Below, in pieces: positions 31,401-34,851 of a stretch of 48,327 bases of DNA. The translations under genes and the position numbers were made by a program. Origin of the DNA: Thauera sp. 2A1 (GTDB lineage Bacteria > Pseudomonadota > Gammaproteobacteria > Burkholderiales > Rhodocyclaceae). The stretch's first letter is position 1. Each line of letters starts with the position of its first letter. The notes beneath the pieces were generated by a model. It ran no database searches. It worked only from the letters and a program-made list of their open reading frames with translations, and was not told the origin of the DNA. Where the stretch lies: contig NZ_SSXV01000033.1 in the NCBI RefSeq assembly GCF_009469595.2, forward strand, positions 1-48,327. Direction: 5' to 3'.

Positions 31401-31817
31401 GCCGTTGTAGGCTGCGATGCTCGCCTGTCCCTGATCGTTGGTCGTGAAGCTATTGACGCGCTGCTGCGTGCCCAGCGCCAGCCCGTCCGCGCTGTAGCGT
31501 TGCATGTAGACGCCATAGCTGCTGCCGTCGAGGCCGCTCTGGTCGGTCCACACCACGGCGAAGCTGCCGTCGGACAGCCCGACCACCGTCGGCTCGACCT
31601 GGTTGCCGATGACATTGGAATTGACCCGGAATTCCGGCCCCGCCGGTATGCCCGACGCGGAGAAGCGCTGCGCGTAGATGCCATCCGCATTGCCGTCCTG
31701 ACCCCGCGACACCCAGGTGACGACATAGCCACCACCGGTGAGCTGCGAAACTGCGGGGGCATACTGGTAATCGGCCGTGTAGGAATTAACCAGCGCTTCG
31801 TCGTAGACCTTCATCAT
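10437..31817 (-). CDS. Giant 7126-residue beta-propeller/PKD repeat surface or secreted protein
   Basis: One uninterrupted frame of 21.4 kb. Residues 1 to about 4560 hold eight modules, each of exactly seven repeats of 45-60 residues with the core GGFVVVWRS..QDGSG.GVYAQRYDA.G...G.EFRVN. I read this as eight seven-bladed beta-propellers. Modules are joined by cadherin-like domains of about 150 residues (FAENLVN...SDTDS...DQLGI...VSDGDGG), with two such domains between modules four and five. A further cadherin-like domain (about 4560-4676) leads to 23 PKD-like domains (YSIDWGDGT; three copies read WDDG), then a unique C-terminus of about 220 residues. I see no signal peptide, RTX nonapeptides, LPXTG or PEP-CTERM. 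Type I secretion by a C-terminal signal is the likeliest route, but this is inference. The ATG at 31817 has GGGAG six bases upstream. Expression appears sigma-54 dependent. A matrix or adhesin role is inferred. Confidence 0.93.
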   Translation of the reverse strand: MMKVYDEALVNSYTADYQYAPAVSQLTGGGYVVTWVSRGQDGNADGIYAQRFSASGIPAGPEFRVNSNVIGNQVEPTVVGLSDGSFAVVWTDQSGLDGSSYGVYMQRYSADGLALGTQQRVNSFTTNDQGQASIAAYNGGYVVTWYSNGQDGSGYGVYAQRYDNAGNPVLTNGVNEFRVNATTAGSQYEPDVAALADGRFVVVWRSDSQDGSSAGVYAQRYNADGTLAGGEFRVNSTTANGQYEAKVTMLGGGGFVVVWRSDSQDGSGAGVYAQIYDAAGAPVGGEFRINETTTGGQYQPDVEALDGGGFVVTWYNDNYDASGSGSYQDIYVREYSATGVALTSQMKVNTPTAGQTAQSEPAIAQLGSGNYVVVWRSDNQEADGGYSGIYQQLFGDAAELPRQANPELGDFAGTVTFGENLVNAVPQVLDPAVSVTDLDSANLDGGRVEIFYTQFGSAEDQLGVRNQGSGVAQIGVSGNTVTYNYGGGAVAIGTISGGTNGSMLTVTFNANATVDGVEALIQNLTYANTASSPQASRTVALRVYDGDGGASNPGSIVINVVREEDGAPRAYGEEQVNTYGPGNQENVVAERLADGSYVVAWQSNGGQDGSDWGIYAQRFGNNGEPIGPEFRVNAVTPNEQSWPQIAALSNGGYVVTWQDNGNDGSGWGVFGQRFAADGSAQGGQFPVNTFTSGNQFHNGVTAYAGGFAVVWSSIGNTGGSSHDIYLQRFDNAGNKVLTAGVNEARVSTIPGAAGAQTGNQYVPDVATLANGSLVVVWSDGGGNDGNGDGVYARIYTPGTDSFGSSFLVNTTTTNSQSSVGGEYVPTVAALAGGGFVVVWPSNGQDGSGWAVIGQRFDNAGNKVGGEFQVNETTAGSQYMSDVTALSTGGFVVSFYNDNYDLGGTGSTADVYIREYDAAGNPVDGQRKVNTTTASTQSEPSVVDLGQGNFAVLWAGYGQDSANTYGIFQQLYGDAAELPRSASPQLADVDATVTFAENAVNAGLQVIDAAVGLSDTDSGNFNGGRLDLYYVQNGAAEDQLGVVNQGNAAGQIGVSGSTVSYGGVAIGTISGGANGANLRIDFTSNAATVEAVEALIQRLGYANVDSSPNASRVLGLRVSDGDGGSSVASTLTIAVTGDLDGAPAVHGEDQVNTYGPGNQEWPAAAKLGDGSYVVVWQSNGQDGSDWGIYAQRFANNGEAIGPEFRVNSVTPNEQSWPQIAALSNGGYVVTWQDFGNDSASTWGVYGQRFAADGAAQGGQLLVNTFTSSTQYHDSVTAYDGGFAVVWSSTGNTGGSSHDIYLQRFDNAGNKVLTAGVNEARVSTIPGAAGAQTGNQYVPDVATLANGSLVVVWNDSGSNDGSSDGVYARIYTPGTDSFGSSFLVNTTTAGSQSNNGFGEYAPMVAALAGGGFVVVWPSNGQDGSGWAVIGQRFDNAGNKVGGEFQVNETTAGSQYMSDVTALSTGGFVVSFYNDNYDLGGTGSTADVYIREYDAAGNPVDGQRKVNTTTASTQSEPSVVDLGQGNFAVVWSGYNQEAGTPNTYGIFQQLFGDTAELPRSASPQLGDFTGTATFAENAVNAGLQVIDAAVGLSDTDSGNFNGGRLDLYYVQNGAAEDQLGVVSQGIAAGQIVVSGSTVSYGGVAIGTISGGANGANLRIDFTSNAATVEAVEALIQRLGYANLDSSPNASRVLGLRVSDGDGGSSAASTLTIAITGDLDGAPAVHGEEQVNTFTFDYQWAPAVADLAGGGYVITWISRSQDGTANQDGVYAQRFLENGEAVGPEFRVNTGTAGNQRETKVAGLADGSFVVVWTDQNGTDGSGNGVYGQRFDAGGNALGVQFLVNAASTSSTQEMPSIAAFAGGGYIVTWQSSAALANGGDGSGFGVYAQRYNNDGTTNGGMFRVNTTTTGSQYESDVATWADGSFVVSWRSDNQDGSGAGVYFQRYNSAGVAQGSETLANTITVSNQYEAKVATLTGGGFVIVWRDDGAQDGSGNAVFGQRFDTAGNKLGAQFMVNESTVGSQYQPDVVGLENGGFVVTFFNDNYDVSGSGSYSDVYIREYDAGGVAIDGQRRVNSFVSNNSQWEPAIAHLGSDNFVVAWRSDTQDGSNSGVYQQLFGNAAELARSSANPVLDDFRAQRVLVSDNTSSFYAGNAQVIDGDVDVQDADSANFDGGSLVVTLLNGASATEALAIRNQGTAAFQIGVSGSDVTFGGVVIGTFSGGGFASGLLTISLNANATPLAVRALAQNITYQNTAPPAGTTDRYVGFRVSDGDGGVSNAVNVEIQIQPTITPAAVNVDDVESSVTLTEAQAQAGGFVLDSAVQVNYNGAGSFNGGTLTVSYLSSSNRVDDQLSIRNQGSGANQVGVSGTAVNFEGVQIGTISATLNGANGNNLQITWNASATDQMIERVLENLVYSNPSDGPLASRSIRFVLTDSAANASTARDMVINVTPQVDGASPLFGEQHVNIYEPDEQHVPVTAGLQGPNDGGYVVVWRSNGQDGSSYGIYGQRYDAKGGAVGAEFQVNSQTLNSQYEPEVASLANGGFVVVWRDDSGRDGSGAGVYAQIYDASGARVGGERLINTSTTGGQYEPAVVGLSDGSFVVAYRSDYTNASSSYVYDVLARRFDASGNELTAEFTLNTTTSGTQFNPRLAALAGGQFVVLYGDASGNDGSSYGVFSKVFNASGTQAVAEQVVNTTISGNQYGQDVAALAGGGYVAVWWSADNQIYGQRFDASGAKAGGEFRISTVDTTAYNNFARVTALDSGGFVVAWDSINAPGGSTYDVLVQQFDAVGTKIDGPTRVNSTTASTQYYPDIAGLSGSNFVVTWASYGQEANGPNTYGIYSQILGTPGSIVRSAAPELVDVAASVTFAENLVNAAPQLIDAAVRLSDTDSASFNGGQLVVAIIPAGQQQPDLPFTQDQLGILNSGSGTGQVGVSGGNVSYQGTVIGSIASAGANGSNLVVNLNANATAQAVEAVIEHLTYQNTSSNPATTRLISIQVSDGAGGTSTPRTIAINVTPQVDGASPLFGEQHVNTYEPDEQHVPVTAGLQGPNDGGYVVVWRSNGQDGSSYGIYGQRYDAKGGAVGAEFQVNGNTLGSQYEPEVASLANGGFVVVWRDDSGRDGSGAGVYAQIYDASGARVGGERLINTSTTGGQYEPAVVGLSDGSFVVAYRSDYTNASSSYVYDVLARRFDASGNELTAEFTLNTTTSGTQFNPRLAALAGGQFVVLYGDASGNDGSSYGVFSKVFNASGTQAVAEQVVNTTISGNQYGQDVAALAGGGYVAVWWSADNQIYGQRFDASGAKAGGEFRISTVDTTAYNNFARVTALDSGGFVVAWDSINAPGGSTYDVLVQQFDAVGTKIDGPTRVNSTTASTQYYPDIAGLSGSNFVVTWASYGQEANGPNTYGIYSQILGTPGSIVRSAAPELVDVAASVTFAENLVNAAPQLIDAAVRLSDTDSASFNGGQLVVSVISGYGNIEQAQLPQDPEAQDQFGIRSQGSGPGQVDVLGSSVRYGGTTIGTITSDGTNGRDLVVTFNINATPTAVEAVIENLTYSNSASNPVASRLVSVQVSDGAGGSSVPQVVQINVTPEYDGGRPLFNEEVVNTYTPSNQGQSDMARLADGGYVTVWTSQTQDGWGYGIYGQRYDAQGVAVGNQFQVNDYTPYDQTHPVVTQLAGGGFVVVWTDEGGHDGSSSGLYGQRYDANGLQVGDAFLINAYTSGQQYQPTIASFAGGGFVAAWYSATVQDGRYYDVFFQRFDNNGAPVGAETRANTSAGVENSAQYEPSVTVLNDGSFVVAWRSDNQDPDGGYSGVYAQRFAANGTALGGEFRVNTYTDYWQFDPSIAALTGGGYVVSWTSYAQDGGGSYGVFAQRFANDGTRLGDEFRVNTTTASNEDEPSVTALANGGFVIAWSNGSRIYVQQYDASGVAIDGEIRVDAKDDNYAVEPVVQGLANGNFVVSWTDYRDDAANNSYGVFQRVFGNPAEFSRQADPLLVDVASSVTFAENDVNLQPRVIDPGVGLFDPDSANFAGGKLEVDYISGYGGQDQLGMEGLENQDQLGIRSEGDGLTQVRVSGLNVYYSGVQIGTITANGANHGKLVVEFNANATAEAVESVIENLTYQNTSSNPFASRTVSLRLTDGDGGASDAQFITINVTPEVDGAVPFGLERQVNTTVANTQEQPAVAHLSGGGYVVVWQSYNQDAASTWGVYGQRYDADNNAVGAEFRVNTTTANSQYETQVVGLTGGGFVVVWRADNQDGSGAGVYAQRFDASGVAQGAEFRVNESTAGSQYQPDVAALANGGFAVTWYNDNYGTSGTGSYGDVYVRQYDASGTATTGQIKANTPLATQTYQYEPSIAVLGNGDFVVAWRSDSNQDGNGAGIFAQRFTANGAKLGAEFAVNSYTDSTQSLPDVAALKDGGFIVTWRSEGQDLSSGGIYAQRYDAAGNTVGTEFRVNTITTGNQDDPAVTALENGGWVITWTDTNGADGNGYGVFLQQYDAAGRQMDGQTQVNTYAYSTQYQPAITSMADGGFIVAYSSYVASGDGNGDGLPDGGNNTQEIRLQRYSNTAPVLTDVFVNGQEDSPVVLTDELFISGFNDPEGQNLAAIKITTLPAQGTLKLNGVAVIPGQEISLADLQADKLTYQGDPNYFGLDQFAWTGSDGVAFAATPVFTNINLANVNDAPALQAGADDTAAEGNFFSHAITLGDPDPDTHQVTVNWGDGTANTIYNTSADILNIGHTFADNGSYTVTVTANDQQNQANSVEVDSFQVTVSNVAPDLSLFGAATVVQSELYALTLGSVIDPGADTVTEYRIDWGDGSGTQTVLAADLPANRQLTHTYAATGGKTIAVSLVDEDGTYNNVETKAITVSAPAEVLTVNAGADRTVNEGSFFVQTINFSDPTDTDPAGRLYTVDWGDGSTSSGRTFNAASIDIGHTYADGSNAYTVSVTIDDDGAQQASDSFQVTVNNVAPTLFLSGAATTPEGSAYTLNITTSDPGADTISAYSIDWGDGSAAQVLTAAQLAAGSGNVIHTYADGTAARTITVQATDEDGTWSNTKAITVNDVAPTVVLTGANAVDEGGTYTLTLASITDPGQDTPASYTINWGDGNAEVVSSLGSYTHVYADGLSSPTISVLVTDEEGAHANAGVKTITVNNVAPTLTLTGNTNTPEGSAYQLNIARTDPGADTVSTYSVDWGDGTAATVLSAAQLASLAGNVSHTYADGAANYTITVQATDEDGTWSNTRAVTVNNVAPTSPVTGADTANEGSAYVLSVGAVVDPGADTRSGYSIDWGDGTVQNLTPAEWATAAGSFSHTYADGGAGGTARTITVSATDEDGSFVLGTKSLTVNNVAPGVVLSGADSTNEGASYTLNLVGSDAGGAADTLSYSIDWGDGSVAQVLTAAQLAALSGNVTHTYADDQDGPVNATPRNIVVTVSDEDGGSSNSNKTVTVNNVAPTLTASGAATATVGVAYTLSLSAYVDPGQDTLLANGISVDWGDGTTSTYGTLGDVTHTYAAAGAPTIRVSLTDEDGTFADVATVDVAVGAAAATVSIAGQAAGNVAEGATFSRNIAFSDGEDSNGDGWSYSVAWDDGVTQSGTTTTQSFTLSRNATDGPATLNATITVSDTGGADSDTENLVLTVANVAPTAAVTGADTANEGSAYALTVGAVVEPGADTRTGYSIDWGDGTVQNLTPTEWANAAGSFSHMYADGGLGGTARTITVSATDEDGSFVLGTKAITVANVAPTLTLTGASTTSEGAVYTLNLAGSDPAGASDTLSYAIDWGDGTLGAQTFGPGGDVTHVFADDEDGPVNSSPRTITVLVDDGDGGTQLRTLIVNVANVAPTASVTGADTVAEGSPYALTVGAVADPGADTRSGYSIDWGDGNTSSFTAAEWAAAAGSFSHTYADGGAGGTARTITVSATDEDGSFVLGTKSLTVNNVAPGVVLSGADATNEGASYTLNLVGSDAAGAADTLSYSIDWGDGSAAQVLSAAQLAALGGNVSHVFADDEDGPVNATARNIVVTLSDEDGGNSSSGKTVTVNNVAPDLTASGAATATVGVAYTLSLSAYVDPGQDTLLANGISVDWGDGTTSTYSALGDVTHTYAAAGAPTIRVSLSDEDGSYADVATVDVAVGAAAATVSIAGQAAGNVAEGATFSRNVVFSDGEDSNGDGWSYSVAWDDGVTQSGTTTTQSFTLSRNAADGPATLNATITVSDTGGADSDTETLVLTVANVAPTAAVTGADTANEGSAYALTVGAVVEPGADTRTGYSIAWGDGDTSSFTAAEWAAAAGSFSHTYADGGAGGTGRTITVSATDEDSSFVLGTKSLTVNNVAPGVVLSGADATNEGASYTLNLVGSDAAGAADTLSYSIDWGDGSGVQVLTAAELATASGNVTHVFADDEDGPINATARNIVVTVSDEDGGSSSSNKTVTVNNVAPTLTASGAATATVGVAYTLSLSAYVDPGADTLLANGISVDWGDGTTTTHGSLGDVTHTYTAPGTPTIRVSLSDEDGTFADVATVDVAVGAAAATVSIAGQAAGNVAEGATFSRNIVFADGEDSNGDGWSYSVAWDDGVTQSGTTTTQSFTLNRNAADGPATLNATITVSDTGGADSDTETLVLNVANVAPTASVTGADTVAEGSAYALAVGAVIDPGADTRTGYSIDWGDGTVQNLTPTEWANAAGSFSHTYADGGLGGTARTITVSATDEDSSFVLGTKSLTVNNVAPGVALAGADATNEGASYTLNLVGSDAAGAADTLSYSIDWGDGSVAQVLTAAQLAALSGNVTHVFADDEDGPVNATPYNIVVTVSDEDGGSSMSGKTVTVNNVAPTLTASGAATATVGVAYTLSLSNYVDPGQDTLLANGISVDWGDGTTSTYGALGDVTHTYAAAGAPTIRVSLADEDGSYADVATRAVSVVAGTETIRIGDAPTRVTSTSQFVTAWSNPLVTGIEHTADASAAAPAWSPVQLGVLNVGVLAGGDIYNGDLGVSGQTAATSTVKQEVDGTEALRFKLDAGATGVTVDLSRFYANDDASSFYEAGRLRLLDASGNVVGETTFVAGGTSGDRTISLDSSAGFTTVELSAGVYDGNNFVFGGYADANGDFATARYTDALGKQHGSEFLVDWVEFEVPVVGVPSAAGG
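11090..17790 (-). repeat. Array of 23 PKD-like domains inside the giant gene
   Basis: About 6.7 kb encodes consecutive units of about 95 residues, each beginning near NVAPT and carrying WGDG or WDDG and DEDG. There is a higher-order repeat: a four-domain block including SVAWDDGVTQSGTTTTQS occurs three times. The plus-strand marker ACCAAGGTCTCGG is near 12001, with equivalents at 13174 and 14938, so spacings are 1173 and 1764 bases (391 and 588 codons). DNA similarity between the blocks is very high, pointing to recent expansion. Confidence 0.9.
21427..22790 (-). repeat. Near-identical 1.36-kb direct repeat, copy A
   Basis: This stretch matches 23125-24488 almost base for base at an offset of 1698 bases (566 codons). 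I saw only scattered differences, for example A/G near 21511, T/C near 22518 and a small cluster around 22548-22570. It covers one whole propeller module (the sixth) and part of the preceding and following linkers. Similarity falls off sharply at both ends. Confidence 0.9.
23125..24488 (-). repeat. Near-identical 1.36-kb direct repeat, copy B
   Basis: Partner of 21427-22790, encoding the fifth propeller module. The identity extends through synonymous positions, so the two copies result from recent duplication or gene conversion. Confidence 0.9.
26636..28366 (-). repeat. 1731-base tandem repeat unit, copy A (third propeller plus linker)
   Basis: Closely similar to the next unit, 28367-30097, with which it is in direct tandem at a period of 1731 bases (577 codons). 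Differences are more frequent than in the 1698-base pair, so this duplication is older. Both begin near the marker CCATGCACCGCCGGCGCGCC. Confidence 0.85.
28367..30097 (-). repeat. 1731-base tandem repeat unit, copy B (second propeller plus linker)
   Basis: Tandem partner of 26636-28366. The encoded residues include VARIYTPGTDSFGSSFLVN-type and ETTAGSQYMSDVTAL-type segments shared by both copies. Confidence 0.85.
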
Positions 31818-31873
31818 TGCCGCTCCCTGATCGTGCTGCCCGCGGAGGTTCGCGGATGCGTGAGCAGTTGATT

Positions 31874-31889
31874 AGCATTAATGATGCCA
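31874..31889 (-). promoter_or_regulatory. Sigma-54 promoter of the giant gene
   Basis: The minus strand reads TGGCATCATTAATGCT, with GG and GC exactly ten bases apart. Transcription should start near 31864, giving a leader of about 47 bases. It lies in a short AT-rich island and shares TGGC-N8-TGCT with the promoters of both PEP-CTERM genes. Confidence 0.75.
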
Positions 31890-31959
31890 GTCGCAAGATT
31901 GATAAACTTGCCGTTCAATCAGACAGTTAGAGCGCCTGGAGACGCCAGCCCGGGACGAG

Positions 31960-31976
31960 TGTAAGAAATTCCGACA
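31960..31976 (-). promoter_or_regulatory. 17-base upstream element (putative enhancer), copy 2
   Basis: On the minus strand it reads TGTCGGAATTTCTTACA and lies 70 bases upstream of the giant gene's sigma-54 promoter, in the same orientation as copies 1 and 3. Confidence 0.8.
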
Positions 31977-32172
31977 CGCATCCGATGCCCCGAGCGGGCG
32001 CTCAATTGCGTTGTCGGTGCGACCCCTTCACGGGCAGCGAGCGATGGGGCCGCTCCAGACTCGGCGTTGCGTGATTGACCGCCCGGCGAACGACCAGGAC
32101 GTCGCGCGCGATCGTCCCCTACCTAACGGTTGCGCGCGCTGGCCTGATCTCGCCCGTCCGGCGGGGCGCGAG
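31977..32172. other. Intergenic stretch without recognised content
   Basis: Together with 31818-31976 this forms the 355-base gap between the giant gene and the Uma2 gene. Beyond the promoter and upstream element described separately, I see no gene, RNA or clear terminator here. Confidence 0.6.
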
Positions 32173-32754
32173 TCAGGCGATGTTGCGCAGCGCCCGCTCC
32201 CAGTCGATCTCGATCTCGGGCAGGATGCCTACCGCGAGGGTGTCCTTCAGCTCGTAAATGTCCGGCGCGCCAAAGGCGCCGTGTTGCAGGCGATAGACGG
32301 TGACGACCCGGTCCACCGGATGCACCAGCCAGTATTCGCGTACGCCGACGCGCTCGTACAGCCGGCGCTTGAGAATGAGGTCGTGGCCGGCGGTGGATGG
32401 GGACAGGATCTCGACCACCCAGTCCGGCGCGCCGCGGCAGCCCCGCTCGTCGAGCTTGGCGCGATCGCATACGACGACGAGGTCGGGCTGCACGACCGTG
32501 TCGATGTCGCGGTCGGCTTCGTTGCCGCGCGGCAGGCGGACGTCGAACGGCGCGATGAAAGGCCGGCACGATTTGCCCTCAAGCGCATTGCGCGTTTGGG
32601 CGGCAAGCTCGAGCAAAATTTCCTGATGGACCCGCAGCGGCGCCGGCGCCATCGCGTAGGCGATGCCGTCGATCAATTCGTAGCGTACATCCTCTGGCCA
32701 CTCGAGGTAGTCGCCGTAGGTGTGCGTCTGTGTATCGCGAAGCGCCAGGCCCAT
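32173..32754 (-). CDS. Uma2 family (DUF820) putative endonuclease
   Basis: The 193-residue product shows the family plan: an N-terminal YLEWPEDVRYELIDG segment, QPDLVVVCDRAKLD near the middle, PDWVVEILSPSTAGHDLILK, and YERVGVREYWLVHPVDRVVTVY. These carry the acidic residues and lysine of a PD-(D/E)XK-type nuclease core (the Glu of ELIDG, the Asp of PDLVVV, and E...K in VVEILSPST...K). The biological role of Uma2 proteins is poorly known. The ATG at 32754 (MGLALRDTQ) has GGAGG eight bases upstream; a longer frame upstream is of unlike composition and is rejected. It stands alone, with no partner toxin, antitoxin or methylase gene next to it. Confidence 0.88.
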   Translation of the reverse strand: MGLALRDTQTHTYGDYLEWPEDVRYELIDGIAYAMAPAPLRVHQEILLELAAQTRNALEGKSCRPFIAPFDVRLPRGNEADRDIDTVVQPDLVVVCDRAKLDERGCRGAPDWVVEILSPSTAGHDLILKRRLYERVGVREYWLVHPVDRVVTVYRLQHGAFGAPDIYELKDTLAVGILPEIEIDWERALRNIA

Positions 32755-33019
32755 GGCTTCGTCCTCCGGCTCTGAAGCAGTGAATGCGCCCGAGTATAGC
32801 GCCCGACGCCTGCGGCGGCCCTGATCCACCCGATCAGGCTCAAAGGTGAAGTCCTGGCAGCCGACGCATTCATCGGACGTTTCCTGCGGCACGATCCACC
32901 TTCGAGGTGCTGATCCGGTGCGCGCCAGCGGGTTTGTCCGGCATCCAATCGATCCCCCGGGTAGTGCGGTGCGTTTGACCGCCGTCGCCACATCGTTGGA
33001 GTGATCGCGTCGGGCGGCT

Positions 33020-33478
33020 TCAGTAGTCGAGCAGCGTCCGGCAGGTCTCCTTGCGCCCGGTGATCGCGCTGAAGCGCTCGAGCCGCTCGCGTACGAACTC
33101 GTCCTTGACCCGCGCATCGGCGCAGTACTCGCGCAGGCGCATCGCGTGCGCGGCGTTCTGCATGTCGGTCACCGTCTTGCCGACCGCCGGAAAGCGGTAG
33201 CCAGTGGTGTCGCGCCATTCGGGGCGGGCAGGCGCCTTTGCGGGCGGCGCGCCGGCCTTGCTCCCCTTCGTCGCGGCGGAACGGGCAGCAGGCGACTCTG
33301 CCGGCGTCTTCGTCGGCGGTGCAGTCTGCGCCCAGGTACCGATGCTCCAGACACAGGCCAACAGCAGGGCCAGCGAGCAAATCGGGCCGCGGCCCGGGCG
33401 GCGACGTCCGCCCGGAGCGCGACCCGAAAGGCGCGAAGCGCAACCCGCCGACGGCATTTTCGGCGGGCGGCGCATCAT
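33020..33478 (-). CDS. Hypothetical exported protein coupled to pntB
   Basis: The 152-residue frame begins at an ATG overlapping the pntB stop (ATGA). It has a basic N-terminus, a hydrophobic segment ICSLALLLACVWSIGTWAQT (about residues 33-52) that looks like a signal peptide, a Lys/Ala/Pro-rich linker and a compact C-terminal part with two cysteines (EYCAD, ETCRT). The long Arg-rich stretch before the signal is unusual, so the true start may be internal, for instance at MPSAGC. A GC-rich hairpin (CCCGCCGA...TCGGCGGG on the minus strand) lies just after the pntB stop without a T-run. I recognise no family. Confidence 0.6.
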   Translation of the reverse strand: MMRRPPKMPSAGCASRLSGRAPGGRRRPGRGPICSLALLLACVWSIGTWAQTAPPTKTPAESPAARSAATKGSKAGAPPAKAPARPEWRDTTGYRFPAVGKTVTDMQNAAHAMRLREYCADARVKDEFVRERLERFSAITGRKETCRTLLDY

Positions 33479-34851
33479 GCCTCCAGCGCCTTCACATGCT
33501 GGATGACCTCACCGATGGCCTGCTGCGCGCTGCCGTACAGCATGCGGCAGTTGTCCTTGTAGAACAGCGCGTTCTCGATGCCCGAGTAACCCGCGCCCTT
33601 GCCGCGCTTCACCACGATGACGTTCTGCGCCATGTCCGCATTGAGGATGGGCATGCCGTAGATCGGGCTGGACTTGTCGGTGCGCGCGACCGGGTTCACC
33701 ACGTCGTTCGCGCCGATCACCAGCGCGACGTCGGCCTGCGCGAAGTCGGCGTTGATTTCCTCGAGGTCGAAGATCTTGTCGTAGGGCACGCCCGCTTCGG
33801 CCAGCAGCACGTTCATGTGGCCGGGCATGCGGCCCGCCACCGGGTGGATCGCGAACACGACCTCGACACCGCCTTCTTCCAGCAGTTGCGCCATCTCCCA
33901 CACCTTGTGCTGCGCGCCCGCCACCGCCATGCCGTAGCCCGGCACGATGATGACCTTGGACGCATAACGCATCACCGAGGCGGCATCCAGCGACGAGAAC
34001 TCCTTCATCGTGCCCTCGACCGCCTCGCCGCCGCCGGCCGCAGCGCCGGTGATCGGGGTGAAGATCACATTGGTGATCGGGCGGTTCATCGCCTTCGCCA
34101 TCAGTTGCGTGAGCAGCGTACCCGAGGCGCCCACCACGATGCCGGCCACGATCAGCGCCGGGTTGCCCAGCACATAGCCCTCGAAGCCCACAGCCAGGCC
34201 GGTGAAGGCGTTCAGCAGCGAGATCACCACCGGCATGTCGGCGCCGCCGATCGGGCTGGTGAGGATCACGCCCAAGGCCAGCGCGACGAGGAAGAACAGC
34301 ACCACGAGGACGGACGCCGGCGCATCGGACATGATGATGCCCAGCCCGAGCAGCACCGCCAACGCGCCCAGGCCCATGTTCACCTGGTTCTGCGCCGGCA
34401 GCCGCCACGCCTTCTGCATGATGCCCTGCAGCTTGGCGAAGGCGATGCACGAACCCGAGAAGGCCACCGAGCCGATCAGCGCGCCGAGCACCGCAAGCGT
34501 GGCTGGCACCACACCATGCACCTCGCCGCGCGCGAACTCCAGCGCGGCGATCGCCGCCGCCGCGCCGCCGCCCATACCGTTGTAGATGGCGACCATCTGC
34601 GGCATGTCGGTCATCTTGACCGTCTTGCCCGACCACCACGCCACCGCACCGCCGGCCACGATCGCCAGCACCATCAAGCCGACGTTGCCCAGGCCCGGCG
34701 TGAAGAAGGTGACCACGGTGGCCGCAACCATCGCGTAGCCTGCCCACACGATGCCCTTGCGCGCCGTCACCGGCGAGCTCATCGCCTTGAGGCCGAGGAT
34801 GAACACGACGGCGACGATGAAGTAGGATGCTTGAATGAACCCGTTGACCAT
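33475..34851 (-). CDS. pntB: NAD(P) transhydrogenase subunit beta
   Basis: The 458-residue protein is the beta subunit of the proton-translocating transhydrogenase, which transfers hydride from NADH to NADP+ at the expense of the proton gradient. The first 260 or so residues form several transmembrane helices. The C-terminal NADP-binding domain III has GYGMAVAGAQ, HPVAGRMPGHMNVLLAEA, GANDVVNPVAR and the final NADMAQNVIVVKRGKGAGYSG. The ATG at 34851 directly abuts the TAA of pntAB. It forms the last transhydrogenase gene of the operon pntAA-pntAB-pntB. Confidence 0.96.
   Translation of the reverse strand: MVNGFIQASYFIVAVVFILGLKAMSSPVTARKGIVWAGYAMVAATVVTFFTPGLGNVGLMVLAIVAGGAVAWWSGKTVKMTDMPQMVAIYNGMGGGAAAAIAALEFARGEVHGVVPATLAVLGALIGSVAFSGSCIAFAKLQGIMQKAWRLPAQNQVNMGLGALAVLLGLGIIMSDAPASVLVVLFFLVALALGVILTSPIGGADMPVVISLLNAFTGLAVGFEGYVLGNPALIVAGIVVGASGTLLTQLMAKAMNRPITNVIFTPITGAAAGGGEAVEGTMKEFSSLDAASVMRYASKVIIVPGYGMAVAGAQHKVWEMAQLLEEGGVEVVFAIHPVAGRMPGHMNVLLAEAGVPYDKIFDLEEINADFAQADVALVIGANDVVNPVARTDKSSPIYGMPILNADMAQNVIVVKRGKGAGYSGIENALFYKDNCRMLYGSAQQAIGEVIQHVKALEA

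Larger units (their letters stand above)
18130..31800 (-). repeat. Eight seven-repeat propeller modules inside the giant gene
   Basis: Approximate module limits in gene order are 31817-30600, 30110-28870, 28380-27140, 26650-25430, 24480-23250, 22780-21555, 21060-19850 and 19370-18130. In each I counted seven VVxW-type strands followed by a QRY/QRF strand. Repeat six of most modules has a longer loop (YNDNYD.SGSGSY.DVYIREYDA) and repeat seven ends QQLFGDAAELPR or similar. The constant number seven supports closed seven-bladed propellers; the fold itself is inference. Confidence 0.8.

Noticed and set aside
11090..31817. The long direct repeats considered as a CRISPR array or insertion sequences
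   Set aside because: They are in-frame coding repeats with periods divisible by three and no inverted ends or transposase.
20217..31871. Plus-strand open frame of 3884 codons antisense to the giant gene (with others of 1803 and 1282 codons)
   Set aside because: They mirror the repeat structure and GC-biased codon use of the minus-strand gene, their composition (His/Arg/Ala/Val-rich) is that of a shadow frame, and they lack ribosome sites and homologous domains.
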